From the NCBI GenBank assembly GCA_944325625.1, contig CALVAP010000004.1, positions 124,001 to 188,000 on the forward strand: a DNA stretch of 64,000 bases, given 5' to 3'. Position 1 is the stretch's first letter. Each line of letters starts with the position of its first letter. The notes below the pieces were generated by a model that saw nothing but the letters and a program-made list of their open reading frames with translations, was not told the origin of the DNA and made no database searches. The translations under genes and the position numbers were made by a program. This DNA comes from Candidatus Gastranaerophilales bacterium (GTDB taxonomy: Bacteria > Cyanobacteriota > Vampirovibrionia > Gastranaerophilales > Gastranaerophilaceae). Shown here piece by piece: positions 54,899 to 63,858 of this stretch.

Positions 54899-54928
54899 AA
54901 TCTCAGGTGAATATCTCTTTAAAACTCT

Positions 54929-55813
54929 CTACTGAACCGTTAATAACTGCAACGCCGCATATGAACGTTCCCAAGGGTTGGAAGAGTTCTCTATTCTTTT
55001 TGCTCGCTTTACTTGTTCTTTTTTCAACTTTTCTTGCTCTTTTTTAACCTTTTCCAGCTGCTTTGGCTTCGCATTTCTTTCTTCCAAGTTAGCTTCTATT
55101 ATTTTCAACGCCCTCGCATAAGACTCTGTATCATATCCCACTTCTACAGTTTTGGGGTAGTTATAATCAGCATAATCATAAATACTCATAAGTCTTTTTT
55201 CACCTGAAGGATGTGTCTGTAATAGGTCAAAGTAATTTCCACAAATCTTATTTAGAACCGATATTAACGCCAAGGGATTATACTCTGCCTTCATAAGCAA
55301 ATCTACAGCTGTTCTATCCGCCTCATACTCGTCACTTCGTGTTATTTTTAATAATGATAATTGCTGTGCAGCCTGAATAGATTTATTAAGATTCTCACTG
55401 GTCAAATTTGGTTGTAATGAAGCCATTGCTATACTTATTAAACTCTGCTTTGCGCAATGAGCATTAACAATATGTCCAAGTTCATGTGCGATTACCGCAG
55501 CTAGCTCATCGTCATTCTCCACATTGTTGAGCAATCCGCGATAAACATATATTTCCTTATCCAAATTGGCATATGCGTTCACATCCTCACTATCAGACAC
55601 TTTAAACGTTATTGTTGAAGGAAGATTATTGGCAGTTAATAGTTTTTGTCCAATGGTATTAACCCTATTCAAATTAGCCTGCTCGTTCCAATCAACCGTA
55701 ATTGAAACAGATGCTTTTTCATTCGATTCTACAGCCAAAACACTATTCGAAAATCTCACTACCGTAAATATTGCAGACAAAACCAATAAAGAAAATATTA
55801 AAACTTTTTTCAT
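54929..55813 (-). CDS. M48-family zinc metalloprotease, exported
   Basis: 294 residues. A signal peptide covers ~1-27. AAVIAHELGHIVNAH is the HExxH zinc site, and EYEADRTAVDLL gives the third ligand Glu. The C-terminal ~60 residues are a Lys/Glu coiled coil. Related to BepA/HtpX-type periplasmic proteases that check outer-membrane proteins. A GGGG stretch precedes the ATG. Its product may serve the autotransporter nearby, but that is inference. Confidence 0.88.
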   Translation of the reverse strand: MKKVLIFSLLVLSAIFTVVRFSNSVLAVESNEKASVSITVDWNEQANLNRVNTIGQKLLTANNLPSTITFKVSDSEDVNAYANLDKEIYVYRGLLNNVENDDELAAVIAHELGHIVNAHCAKQSLISIAMASLQPNLTSENLNKSIQAAQQLSLLKITRSDEYEADRTAVDLLMKAEYNPLALISVLNKICGNYFDLLQTHPSGEKRLMSIYDYADYNYPKTVEVGYDTESYARALKIIEANLEERNAKPKQLEKVKKEQEKLKKEQVKRAKRIENSSNPWERSYAALQLLTVQ

Positions 55814-55889
55814 ATTTACCCCTTTTTTCTTATTGTTAAATTATACAAATTTACTGTTAAATAACAACCTTTCATTAAATATTATTAAA

Positions 55890-56390
55890 TTAAATTGGAA
55901 CATATCCCCAGGCATATACATTAAATTTCTTATACTCTATAACATAGTATCCGTGCTTAGAGTCATAGATTTTTGCGCTTAGTTCCAATTCTTTTAGACT
56001 AACCAGTTCTTCATCTAATCTTTTTGTTGTTTTTTTCTTTTTTATGAGTTTTTCTCTCTCTTGAGCAATTTCTGCTACTCTATTTTCATAATCATTTGAA
56101 CGTTTTTGCACTACAACTTTAATTGCAGGAACCAACGCCTTTAACTCACGTGACTGAATTAATAATAAATATCGTCTGTCATCAGAAAGCGCAACCTCAT
56201 AATATCCGGGGTCAATATGATTTTCTCCATCACCAAGAACATAAGGACATAACATATTCGGATTTTTAGTTTTGTCCAAAGCATACATATATATTGCTTT
56301 GTCCTTATCATATATTCCCGCCTTTTGGTCCGTAAAAGTTACTATATCCTCAAACTCGCGGATTTTCGGTATTTTAAAATCATCAAACAT
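55890..56390 (-). CDS. unknown protein downstream of ispE
   Basis: About 166 residues, no recognised family. It starts MFDDFKIPKIREFEDIV, has a Lys/Glu-rich helical stretch near 100-140 and a beta-rich end (YYVIEYKKFNVYAWGY). No signal peptide. The ATG at 56390 lies eight bases after the ispE stop; a TTG at 56417 would overlap ispE by 20 nt. Likely the last gene of the rsmA-ispE operon. Confidence 0.6.
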   Translation of the reverse strand: MFDDFKIPKIREFEDIVTFTDQKAGIYDKDKAIYMYALDKTKNPNMLCPYVLGDGENHIDPGYYEVALSDDRRYLLLIQSRELKALVPAIKVVVQKRSNDYENRVAEIAQEREKLIKKKKTTKRLDEELVSLKELELSAKIYDSKHGYYVIEYKKFNVYAWGYVPI

Positions 56391-56397
56391 AAAAACA

Positions 56398-57252
56398 TTA
56401 TACAGTTTTTGAGCCAAAATTAACAGAAGTCAGCCCGTTAAAAATATCGTAAAGCTCAGAACTAAACGACTCGCTAATAACCTTATCCATAACAAAAAAT
56501 GTAGGACCTGAACCCGACATCATTGAGCCCGCAATATCGTTTTTTATCACTCGCAAAATATCATAAGAAGGCAAAATTGCTTTTTCCAAACTATTATATA
56601 TCAATTTTTTATCAAAACTGCCTGACAAAATGAGGCTTTTCATTTTGGTTGTATTATCAGGATATGATTTGTCCTCCAATACGCCAAACTTTTGATAAGC
56701 CTCTTTTGCAGAAATACCAAGATTTTTTGGTTTTATGAGCGAAACATCAAATTTAACACAGGGCAATTTTTCAATAATTTCTCCCCTGCCTGTACAAAGC
56801 GCACAACCGCCATCCAAACAAAAATTCAAATCTGACCCCAGCTCTGATGCCAACTTATGAAGTTTTTGGTGGTTAAATATCCTGCCAAAAAGCTCATTCA
56901 GCCCCCAAAAAGCTCCGCTTGCATTGGTACTTCCGCCTGCTAGTCCTGCTGATACGGGAATGTTTTTTTCTATATGGATACTTATTTGCTTTGAATGAAT
57001 ATTTGCTTCTTCTGTGTAAAGCTTAACAGCCTTATAAACAATATTTCTTTCATCATATGGAATTTCACTGCTTGTTCCCGTTAAAATTATCTCATTTTCT
57101 GCTATATCACTGTCTTCAACTCTTATAGTTAAAAAATCGCACAAAGAAATTGTATGCATAATACTTTGAATATTATGAAACCCATCAATTCTTTTATCAA
57201 GAACTTCTAATGTAAGATTAATTTTGGCCGGTGTTTGAACTCTTATTTGCAT
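56398..57252 (-). CDS. ispE: 4-diphosphocytidyl-2-C-methyl-D-erythritol kinase
   Basis: 284 residues, GHMP kinase. KINLTLEVLDKRIDGFHN at the start, PVSAGLAGGSTNA as the ATP loop, and MMSGSGPT near the end are the family signatures. It phosphorylates CDP-ME in the MEP isoprenoid pathway. The start overlaps rsmA by 10 nt, a pairing common in bacteria. Confidence 0.95.
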   Translation of the reverse strand: MQIRVQTPAKINLTLEVLDKRIDGFHNIQSIMHTISLCDFLTIRVEDSDIAENEIILTGTSSEIPYDERNIVYKAVKLYTEEANIHSKQISIHIEKNIPVSAGLAGGSTNASGAFWGLNELFGRIFNHQKLHKLASELGSDLNFCLDGGCALCTGRGEIIEKLPCVKFDVSLIKPKNLGISAKEAYQKFGVLEDKSYPDNTTKMKSLILSGSFDKKLIYNSLEKAILPSYDILRVIKNDIAGSMMSGSGPTFFVMDKVISESFSSELYDIFNGLTSVNFGSKTV

Positions 57253-58085
57253 ACTTTTGCCTTTAACTTTTCTGACAATTCACCAAATGTTTGAATAGAA
57301 AGGCTTTCTCCTCTCGTGTTTTCAGAGATTTTCATACTTTCAAGAGTTTCAAAAACCGCATTTTTATCAAAACCTGCATTCACAAGACAATTTTTAATAT
57401 TTTTTCTGCGTGAAGCAAACGATGCCTTTAAAACTCTTCTAAAAAATTTATAATCCGAAAGTTCTACAAGCGGAGTTTTTCTAACATTTAATTTTACAAG
57501 CGCGCTATCTACCTTTGGGCGAGGATAGAACGATTTTGAGGGAACTTTTTTTATAATTTCAACATCCGCATAAAATTGAGCAAGTATACTCAAAAGCCCA
57601 TACTGCTTTGAAGGCGAATTTTCACTTGCAACAAGTCTTTGTGCAACTTCATACTGAACCATCAGAATAATTTCATCTATACTGTTTCTGTTAGCATTAT
57701 CCAAATCATCAATTTCACCAAGCAAATGGGCGAGAATCGGACTTGTAATGTAATATGGAATATTTGCAACAACTTTTAATCCCCTACCAAATTGAGAAAA
57801 ATCAACTTTCAGAACATCATTATGGATAATCTCTAAGTTTGGAGCTTCAAGTTTCTTAACAACCTCTATTGCCTCTTCATCCAACTCAACAGCATAAACT
57901 TTTTTTGCATGCTCCACAAGCCTTTCAGTCACAAAACCTGCACCGGGACCTATTTCCACCACCGTATCATCGTTTTTGAGGTTTGCATTTTCTATAATAA
58001 AATCAATAACTCCGGCATCAACCAAAAAGTTCTGCCCCAATCTTTTTTTCGTTCTAAATTGTCTTGCTCTGTTGTAGTAATCCAT
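57243..58085 (-). CDS. rsmA: 16S rRNA dimethyladenosine transferase
   Basis: About 280 residues. KKRLGQNFLVD and VVEIGPGAGFVTERL give the SAM site, and NIPYYITSPIL is the catalytic NxPY motif. It dimethylates two adenines in helix 45 of 16S rRNA. The ATG at 58085 is preferred: TATAAT lies exactly six bases upstream and no RBS exists, suggesting leaderless mRNA. Confidence 0.94.
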   Translation of the reverse strand: MDYYNRARQFRTKKRLGQNFLVDAGVIDFIIENANLKNDDTVVEIGPGAGFVTERLVEHAKKVYAVELDEEAIEVVKKLEAPNLEIIHNDVLKVDFSQFGRGLKVVANIPYYITSPILAHLLGEIDDLDNANRNSIDEIILMVQYEVAQRLVASENSPSKQYGLLSILAQFYADVEIIKKVPSKSFYPRPKVDSALVKLNVRKTPLVELSDYKFFRRVLKASFASRRKNIKNCLVNAGFDKNAVFETLESMKISENTRGESLSIQTFGELSEKLKAKVCK

Positions 58086-58091
58086 ATAAGT

Positions 58092-58099
58092 ATTATAAT
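58092..58099. promoter_or_regulatory. shared divergent -10 region of rsmA and gshA-like gene
   Basis: TATTATAATA contains TATAAT on both strands: minus at 58097-58092, six bases before the rsmA ATG, and plus at 58094-58099, ~28 nt before the ATG at 58127. Only 41 bp separate the two genes. Confidence 0.45.
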
Positions 58100-58126
58100 A
58101 ATACAAACAGCTAAATGTTTTAATCC

Positions 58127-59497
58127 ATGACCTTTGATATTGTTACAACTATGGTAATAAAGAAACTTGAAGAAAATAAAATTGAGATGATGAAAACCGC
58201 AATATGCCGCGATTTTTATCTTTCTTGCAAGAAAAAAACAGACCTAAAAATCGGAATGGAACTCGAACGACTTCCAATATACAAAAACTCTTACCAGGCT
58301 GTAGACTATTTTGGTGCAAACGGAATGTATCGTTTCTTACGCCAACTCGCTTACAATGATGAATGGAGATACATTACAGACCTGAATTTTATAAACGGAT
58401 TAAAAAAATCTGATACAACAATTACCCTTGAGCCGGGTGGACAGTGTGAATACAGTCTTTCGCCATGTGACAATCTTTTTCAGCTTAAAAATCAAGTTGA
58501 AAGTTTGGATAATAAAGTATTACCAATTCTGGATTTTCTCGGAATTTCTATGCTTGAATACCCCATAACTCCGCTAACTGATGGTAGAAATATTGAGATT
58601 ATACCAAAGCGCAGATATCAAACCATGGCAAAATATATGAACGGTGAAAGGTGCTTCTCTATGATGAGAGAAACCGCAGGAATACAAGTAGCTCTTGACT
58701 ATACTGATGAAATAGATGCTATGCAAAAATATAAAATAGCAATGATGATTTCGCCATTTATTACAGCTATTTTTGCTAATTCACCAATTAGATGCGGGAA
58801 AATTACAGGTTATAAATCAACCCGAGCACTAGCTTGGCTTAATACAGACGAAAAAAGATGCGGACTTGTAAGTGAAAAAATCTTTGACCACAAACAAAAT
58901 TTTTCATTCTCCGACTATGTAAATAAAGTGTTTAGCGTTCCATTACTCTTTATTCAACGGGATAACAAAATTATTGAAATCGGAGGGAAAATAGATTTTG
59001 AGCAATTTGCTCTAAACGGCTGGCAAGAACATTCAGCAACAAGAGAAGATTATGACCTCCATGCTACTCTATTTTTTCCGGAAGTTCGCCTGAAAAATAT
59101 TATCGAAGTTCGCAACCAGGACTGTCAAAAAGGTGCGCTAAAATACTCAATACCTGCTTTATATAAAGGCATTTTTTATAACTCCGACTCTATACAAAAT
59201 ATCTTTGAACTGTTGAAAATTTTTTCATATAAAGATTTCCAAGAACTACGCTACAACGTTCCAAAATCTGCTCTTGATACTAAAATAGGTAAAAAAAGAG
59301 TATTGGACTATGCAAAAAACATCCTCAACATAGCCTTTCAAGGGCTTGTAAAGCTTCAAAACGATGAAGAAAAATTCCTTGAACCAATTATGGAATTAAC
59401 ATACGACGGACTTTGCCCCGCGGATATCATTCTTAAAGAATGGGAAAAATCGAAACACAACATGTCTGACTTTATAGAATACGTTAGGTTAAAATGA
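58127..59497 (+). CDS. gshA: glutamate-cysteine ligase family (GCS2, plant-type) protein
   Basis: About 456 residues. GMELERLPI, ITLEPGGQCEYSLSP, DFLGISML, KRRYQTMAKYM, and MMRETAGIQVALDYTDE are the motifs of plant/alphaproteobacterial-type glutamate-cysteine ligases. The reaction joins Glu and Cys to gamma-glutamylcysteine with ATP. No gshB is nearby; a spermidine-synthase-like gene overlaps the end by four bases. Start uncertain (58127 or 58151); no RBS. Confidence 0.85.
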   Translation: MTFDIVTTMVIKKLEENKIEMMKTAICRDFYLSCKKKTDLKIGMELERLPIYKNSYQAVDYFGANGMYRFLRQLAYNDEWRYITDLNFINGLKKSDTTITLEPGGQCEYSLSPCDNLFQLKNQVESLDNKVLPILDFLGISMLEYPITPLTDGRNIEIIPKRRYQTMAKYMNGERCFSMMRETAGIQVALDYTDEIDAMQKYKIAMMISPFITAIFANSPIRCGKITGYKSTRALAWLNTDEKRCGLVSEKIFDHKQNFSFSDYVNKVFSVPLLFIQRDNKIIEIGGKIDFEQFALNGWQEHSATREDYDLHATLFFPEVRLKNIIEVRNQDCQKGALKYSIPALYKGIFYNSDSIQNIFELLKIFSYKDFQELRYNVPKSALDTKIGKKRVLDYAKNILNIAFQGLVKLQNDEEKFLEPIMELTYDGLCPADIILKEWEKSKHNMSDFIEYVRLK

Positions 59498-60381
59498 TTA
59501 TAAGACCCGAAGATTTGGCTATATCTCAGCCAAATAAAAAACTCCTCAATATTATAAACAACAAAATTTTTGATGATAAAGTTCTTTTTAAAAAAGAATC
59601 CGATTTTCATAATATAAAAGTTGTTGAAAATGAAATAGGTCGTTTTCTTCACTATAAAGATACTTACCAAGCCGGATATATCCGAACTGACTGCTATACA
59701 GGCAACATTCCATACTTAAACTACTTTCTTATTCCATACCTTTTTAATCCGGCTATTAAAAATATTCTGCTGATAGGTCTGGGAACCGGAATACTTGTTA
59801 ACCAATTTGAACAACTCTTTCAAGGCTTAAAAAAAATCGATGTAGTAGATATAGAAGAAAATATATTGGAAATAGCTACAAACTTCTTTAACTTCACCCC
59901 CTCAAATAAGTTTAATTTTATACTACAGGACGGAATAGTCTTTCTAAACAATACAAACAAAAAATATGACCTTATAATAGTTGATGTTGCATCAGATGAC
60001 GGCATAGACGAAAGATTTTGTACTCTTGAATATCTTCAAACAATTAAAAAACACCTTACAAAAAACGGTATTTTTGTCTCCAATATGCCATCTGCCGCTG
60101 ATGTTTTAAACCCCAAAAATTTCTTTGTAAAAGACCTTTTAACAAATTATGAAAAAATATTTGCAGACGTAAAACTCTATAAGGGCAATACATCCGATAA
60201 AATATACTATAAATCATTTTTCAATCTGAATGAACGTGTAATTGATATCACAAACCTTATTTTTATCGCTTCAGAGAAAAAACTTGAGATAGCAAATACC
60301 AGCCTGATTAAAAATATAGAACGCCTTGGAATATCTATACAAGACTATCTTAAAGACCTTGTTGAAAAGCCAAAAAACTAA
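59494..60381 (+). CDS. spermidine-synthase-like (SpeE fold) protein
   Basis: 295 residues. NILLIGLGTGILV is the nucleotide-binding loop, DVVDIEENILEIA the acidic strand, and YDLIIVDVASDDG the catalytic-loop region, all of the spermidine-synthase/SAM-methyltransferase fold. The GGGD-type loop of true SpeE is replaced by GLGT, so it may be a methyltransferase-like or diverged aminopropyltransferase. ATGA overlap with the gshA-like gene shows tight coupling. Confidence 0.75.
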   Translation: MIIRPEDLAISQPNKKLLNIINNKIFDDKVLFKKESDFHNIKVVENEIGRFLHYKDTYQAGYIRTDCYTGNIPYLNYFLIPYLFNPAIKNILLIGLGTGILVNQFEQLFQGLKKIDVVDIEENILEIATNFFNFTPSNKFNFILQDGIVFLNNTNKKYDLIIVDVASDDGIDERFCTLEYLQTIKKHLTKNGIFVSNMPSAADVLNPKNFFVKDLLTNYEKIFADVKLYKGNTSDKIYYKSFFNLNERVIDITNLIFIASEKKLEIANTSLIKNIERLGISIQDYLKDLVEKPKN

Positions 60382-60415
60382 AACAAAATTCATTTGTATA
60401 ATAACATTTTTTGTG

Positions 60416-60421
60416 TAAAAT
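60416..60421 (+). promoter_or_regulatory. -10 of the VTT gene, leaderless
   Basis: TAAAAT then six bases then the ATG at 60428; TTTGTA 17 nt upstream of the -10 is a weak -35. No Shine-Dalgarno. Confidence 0.45.
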
Positions 60422-60427
60422 AAACAT

Positions 60428-61033
60428 ATGCACGAGATATTTCAAAGTTTACAAATATGGTTTGAACAAAATGGAGCGCTTGGACTAGGGTTAAATGCTT
60501 GGTTAGAGAGTTTCCTTGTAATTCCGCCACCAGATATTCTTCTTGTAGCTTTAGATTTGGCTAATCCGCAAAAAGCACTGTTTTATGCAACGGTAGCAAC
60601 TATTGGTTCCGCTTTTGGCGGGTTTACCGGATGGCTTTTGGGTAAAATCGGCGGAAGACCTTTCTTTAACTGGGTTTTTCGCAATAAAAAAGATATGTTT
60701 AATAAAGTTGAAGCAATGTACCAAAAATGGGGAACAATAGCTGTAGCTACTGCGGCTCTTACTCCTGTCCCTTATAATATTTTTGCTTGGACGAGCGGAA
60801 TCTTAAACATGAATTGGTTCTTGTTTGTTATTATCAGCATTTTTGGTAGAGGAGCAAGGTTCTTCCTCGTTTCTGTCCTACTAATGTTCTTTGGCGAAAC
60901 AATAAAAACCTACCTTAAAGAAATTGTATTAATTGCCTCTGTACTTTTAGTTATTTTTTATGTTATAGGGTTTGTGTTGTTCAAAAATAAAGAACCCAAT
61001 ACTAATTCAACAGAACAAAAAATGGAAGAATAA
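60428..61033 (+). CDS. VTT/YqaA-type (SNARE-associated, DedA-like) membrane protein
   Basis: 201 residues with about five hydrophobic helices. WLESFLVIPPPDILLVAL, GSAFGGFTGWLLGKIGGRP, and ALTPVPYNIFAWTSGILN-type re-entrant Pro motifs match the YqaA branch of the VTT/DedA superfamily. Some members flip polyprenyl or phospholipid carriers. Carbonic anhydrase follows two bases after the stop. Confidence 0.82.
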   Translation: MHEIFQSLQIWFEQNGALGLGLNAWLESFLVIPPPDILLVALDLANPQKALFYATVATIGSAFGGFTGWLLGKIGGRPFFNWVFRNKKDMFNKVEAMYQKWGTIAVATAALTPVPYNIFAWTSGILNMNWFLFVIISIFGRGARFFLVSVLLMFFGETIKTYLKEIVLIASVLLVIFYVIGFVLFKNKEPNTNSTEQKMEE

Positions 61034-61034
61034 A

Positions 61035-61622
61035 ATGTATAAAAAAGCCAAAAGAGAACTCGAACGACTAATGCTCGGGAATAAAAATTTTGTGAATGGT
61101 ACTCCTACCGAAAAAAATATGAGCGTTGAAACCCTTCAAAAATTTGCATTTCATCAAGCCCCGGACGCAATGGTTTTAAGTTGTTCAGACTCACGTGCCG
61201 TACCGGAAATTATTTTTGACTGCGGTATAGGTGAGCTTTTCGTTATTCGCGTTGGCGGAATTGCTGCCGGACCCAACGTAGTTGAAAGTATCGAATATGG
61301 TGTAAAAAAACTTAAACTACCACTTCTAATCCTTCTTGGCCACGACGATTGCGGAGTTATGCAGTTTGCCTGCGACACCTACCCTCAAGAGCCAGCTTGC
61401 TTCAATTCTATTATGAACTGCGTATATCCCGTCTTTACAAAATTTGGTGAAATAAAAGACAATAACGATTTTGCTCGCAAACATACTTATTGGGTTGAAC
61501 AAATGCTTCTTGATCGCTCAGAAATTATACGCAACGCCGTCTGCAACAAGGAATTGTATATTGCAAAATGCCATCTTGACCACTCTACTGGTGAAGTAAA
61601 GGTTTTGCCCGACAAAATTTGA
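61035..61622 (+). CDS. beta-carbonic anhydrase
   Basis: 195 residues. CSDSRAVPE (Zn-Cys and Asp-Arg dyad) and GHDDCGVMQ (Zn His and Cys) are the family active site. It interconverts CO2 and bicarbonate. Start at 61035 with GGAAG six bases upstream; the frame is open further into the VTT gene. Cotranscribed with the VTT gene. Confidence 0.93.
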   Translation: MYKKAKRELERLMLGNKNFVNGTPTEKNMSVETLQKFAFHQAPDAMVLSCSDSRAVPEIIFDCGIGELFVIRVGGIAAGPNVVESIEYGVKKLKLPLLILLGHDDCGVMQFACDTYPQEPACFNSIMNCVYPVFTKFGEIKDNNDFARKHTYWVEQMLLDRSEIIRNAVCNKELYIAKCHLDHSTGEVKVLPDKI

Positions 61623-61640
61623 TGAATAAAAAACTATAAC

Positions 61641-61676
61641 AAAAGCGGCTTCTTAATACTAAGAAGCCGCTTTTGA
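61641..61676. terminator. bidirectional terminator
   Basis: AAAAGCGGCTTCTTA / TAAGAAGCCGCTTTT perfect stem, loop of ~5 nt, between convergent carbonic anhydrase and LysM genes. Confidence 0.85.
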
Positions 61677-61693
61677 CTATATAAACCCTTGAA

Positions 61694-62293
61694 TTAATCC
61701 ATAGGAATAATTAACTTTTGCCCTATTTGCAAAGCATTAGGATTAGACATTTTATTTGCAGAAGCTATCTGCGATATCTTACTTGCATCATATTTTCCGT
61801 AAAAACGTATAATTATGCTTTCCAATGTATCACCTGATTTTACTGTGTATGTTTCACTTTTCATAACAGGTGTAGTTTCAACTACGGCAGTATCTGCAGG
61901 AATTATTGTTATACTGGATTTTTTCTCTTTTTTAGCAAAATTAAACAACCCTTTTGATTGTTTTTGCGCCATCGGCACAGTATATGTTTCATCCACAACA
62001 GGTTCATTATTGGCAGAAAGGCTTACAAAAGCGGTCATCATAAACATACAAACCGCACCTACCAAAAAACCGGAAACCAAATATACTGCAGGTGTCTTTT
62101 CTTTTGCTGTAGAAATATTAAAATTACCCAACAACGTATCCAGTTCTTTTTCTTTCTTTGGACGAACATACACCCCGGGAGTATTTTCTTCGTACGAAAT
62201 ATTCGAGTTGTGTCCGCTTCTTGTCTTAAATCCCTCAAGCTGTTGAATTTTTTCTCTCGAAAGATTTGAACGATATAGAGTTGAGCTTTTCAT
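61694..62293 (-). CDS. membrane-anchored LysM protein
   Basis: 199 residues: a cytoplasmic N-terminus of ~67 residues, one transmembrane helix (~70-95), a linker, and a C-terminal LysM domain (YTVKSGDTLESIIIRFYG ... LQIGQKLIIP). LysM binds peptidoglycan, so the protein links inner membrane to the wall. Confidence 0.88.
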   Translation of the reverse strand: MKSSTLYRSNLSREKIQQLEGFKTRSGHNSNISYEENTPGVYVRPKKEKELDTLLGNFNISTAKEKTPAVYLVSGFLVGAVCMFMMTAFVSLSANNEPVVDETYTVPMAQKQSKGLFNFAKKEKKSSITIIPADTAVVETTPVMKSETYTVKSGDTLESIIIRFYGKYDASKISQIASANKMSNPNALQIGQKLIIPMD

Positions 62294-62431
62294 ATTTTCC
62301 CCTCATTCTTATATATAACTATATTATTTTAGATATACAACAAAAGTCAAGACTTCTAGAATTTCGTATTACATATCTATACATTTATTCAAATCACAAA
62401 CAAAATATTTTTTGCGCATTTTCCAAAGAAA

Positions 62432-62462
62432 TAAAAAAAGAACCCTTAAAAATAAGGGTTCC
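62432..62462 (-). terminator. terminator of the HEAT gene
   Basis: GAACCCTTA / TAAGGGTTC stem, T-run on the minus strand. Confidence 0.75.
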
Positions 62463-62480
62463 TCTCAAACTTTTATTGAA

Positions 62481-62768
62481 CTAAGCTGCTTTTGAGCCTT
62501 TTATTTCATCGATAAGATAGCTCGCAACCCATTCAAAATCTTTATTCGAAGATGCAGCTTTCTTAAGACAAGCAACTGACGGTTCGCCAATTCTTATCAA
62601 TGTCATTGCTACCACACCGCGAATTTTTCCGGTAACCACTTGTAACTGGTGTACCAATTCCGGAACTGCATTCTCTCCGATATCCACAAGAACATTTTCA
62701 ATATCATTTTTTGTCTTAACGTCTGCACTATCCAACTTTGATATTAATTCCGAAACTGATTCTGACAT
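62481..62768 (-). CDS. HEAT-repeat-like small protein
   Basis: About 95 residues of paired helices: VLVDIGENAVPELVHQL and RGVVAMTLIRIGEPSVACL, each with the HEAT/PBS-lyase-like Gly-x-x-Ala/Ser-Val-Pro turn. A protein-binding role is likely. AAGGAAGTGACA precedes the ATG at 62768; ATG 62807 is a possible alternative. Confidence 0.65.
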   Translation of the reverse strand: MSESVSELISKLDSADVKTKNDIENVLVDIGENAVPELVHQLQVVTGKIRGVVAMTLIRIGEPSVACLKKAASSNKDFEWVASYLIDEIKGSKAA

Positions 62769-62942
62769 TGTCACTTCCTTATTTAATTTCTCTACAACTG
62801 CTTGCATATTTAAAACCTTTACATACATGCTTATATTTTCTTTTCACATTTACATTATAAATAGAAAAAACAGGATATAAGGATTTTTTAATAAATTCTT
62901 TATATCGATATAAAGAAACCTTAAATACTTCACACAAAAAAG

Positions 62943-62962
62943 AACCGCCATAATGACGGTCC
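62943..62962 (-). terminator. terminator of the oxidoreductase operon
   Basis: On the minus strand GGACCGTCA pairs with TGGCGGTTC (one G-U type mismatch), followed by TTTTTT. Confidence 0.7.
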
Positions 62963-62984
62963 TTTTAAATACGATTTAAAATGT

Positions 62985-63272
62985 CTATTTTCTTTGAACC
63001 TTGATTGCACAATCAGGACAAGTCATAGCACATGTGCCACAACCAATACATTTTTCCGGATCAGGTTTTACCACCGGCGTTTCAAACAGTCCCAATTCAC
63101 TTTTATCTTTATTTGGTTCTTCTATTGGGTGCAAGCATTTTACCGGGCATTTTGCAACACACAAATAGCAGCTTTTGCACAATTTATTGAAAAGATACCA
63201 ATCTGCTTTGCCTTTTGCTACATTTTCTACTTTTACACCTGTGTATTTAATATCTTCTTTTGTCATTGTCAT
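62985..63272 (-). CDS. ferredoxin subunit (delta) of 2-oxoacid:ferredoxin oxidoreductase
   Basis: 95 residues with two 4Fe-4S sites: CKSCYLCVAKCPVKC and CIGCGTCAMTCP. It passes electrons from the TPP subunits to ferredoxin. It is the last gene of an operon after the gamma and beta subunits, a Kor/Vor-type order. Confidence 0.9.
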   Translation of the reverse strand: MTMTKEDIKYTGVKVENVAKGKADWYLFNKLCKSCYLCVAKCPVKCLHPIEEPNKDKSELGLFETPVVKPDPEKCIGCGTCAMTCPDCAIKVQRK

Positions 63273-63289
63273 TATATATTTCCTCCAAA

Positions 63290-63856
63290 CTACACCGTAG
63301 CTTCCTTAAGAAGGCTCATACCTACTTCAAGTGCTTTGTGGTTTTTAGTTCTCAATTCAGGTTTTGCTTCGAATTTCTTTCCAAGCGCATGTTCCATAGC
63401 GTTTTTGATATCTTCTACATCAAGAACCTTTGTAGCTTCTAGAATTACACCAAGAATAATGATGTTAAAAACTCTTGCTCCTAATTCAGGATTAGTGTTT
63501 GCAATTTCATTAGCGTTAACAGGGATAATTCTTTTTGCCTTAACTTCAGGTTTCTTTGTACATACTGATGAATCATATATAACTGTAGTATTTTCATCAA
63601 CATATGTAGAGCATCTATCTATTGCGCGGTCAGAAACCATAATAACTATATCCGCTTTAGAGTATCTTGGTTCACCAATTTTTTCATCAGCTATCTGACA
63701 AAATGCAATAGAAACTCCGCCTCTTTGTTCTACACCAAAGTTTGGAATATACAATACTTGCTTACCGGCTTCATATCCTGCTTCAACCAATATTTTGGCT
63801 ACTGATTGAACACCATGTCCGCCTTCTCCTGCAAGTGCGATTTTTGTTCTTGCCAT
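63290..63856 (-). CDS. 2-oxoacid:ferredoxin oxidoreductase gamma subunit
   Basis: 188 residues, PFOR/VOR gamma-type: IALAGEGGHGVQSVAKIL at the start, PNFGVEQRGGVS, and VIMVSD near the middle. AAGGAAGAGGTG within the end of the beta gene serves as RBS. Substrate (2-oxoglutarate, pyruvate or branched chain) cannot be fixed without the alpha subunit. Confidence 0.9.
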   Translation of the reverse strand: MARTKIALAGEGGHGVQSVAKILVEAGYEAGKQVLYIPNFGVEQRGGVSIAFCQIADEKIGEPRYSKADIVIMVSDRAIDRCSTYVDENTTVIYDSSVCTKKPEVKAKRIIPVNANEIANTNPELGARVFNIIILGVILEATKVLDVEDIKNAMEHALGKKFEAKPELRTKNHKALEVGMSLLKEATV

Positions 63857-63858
63857 AA

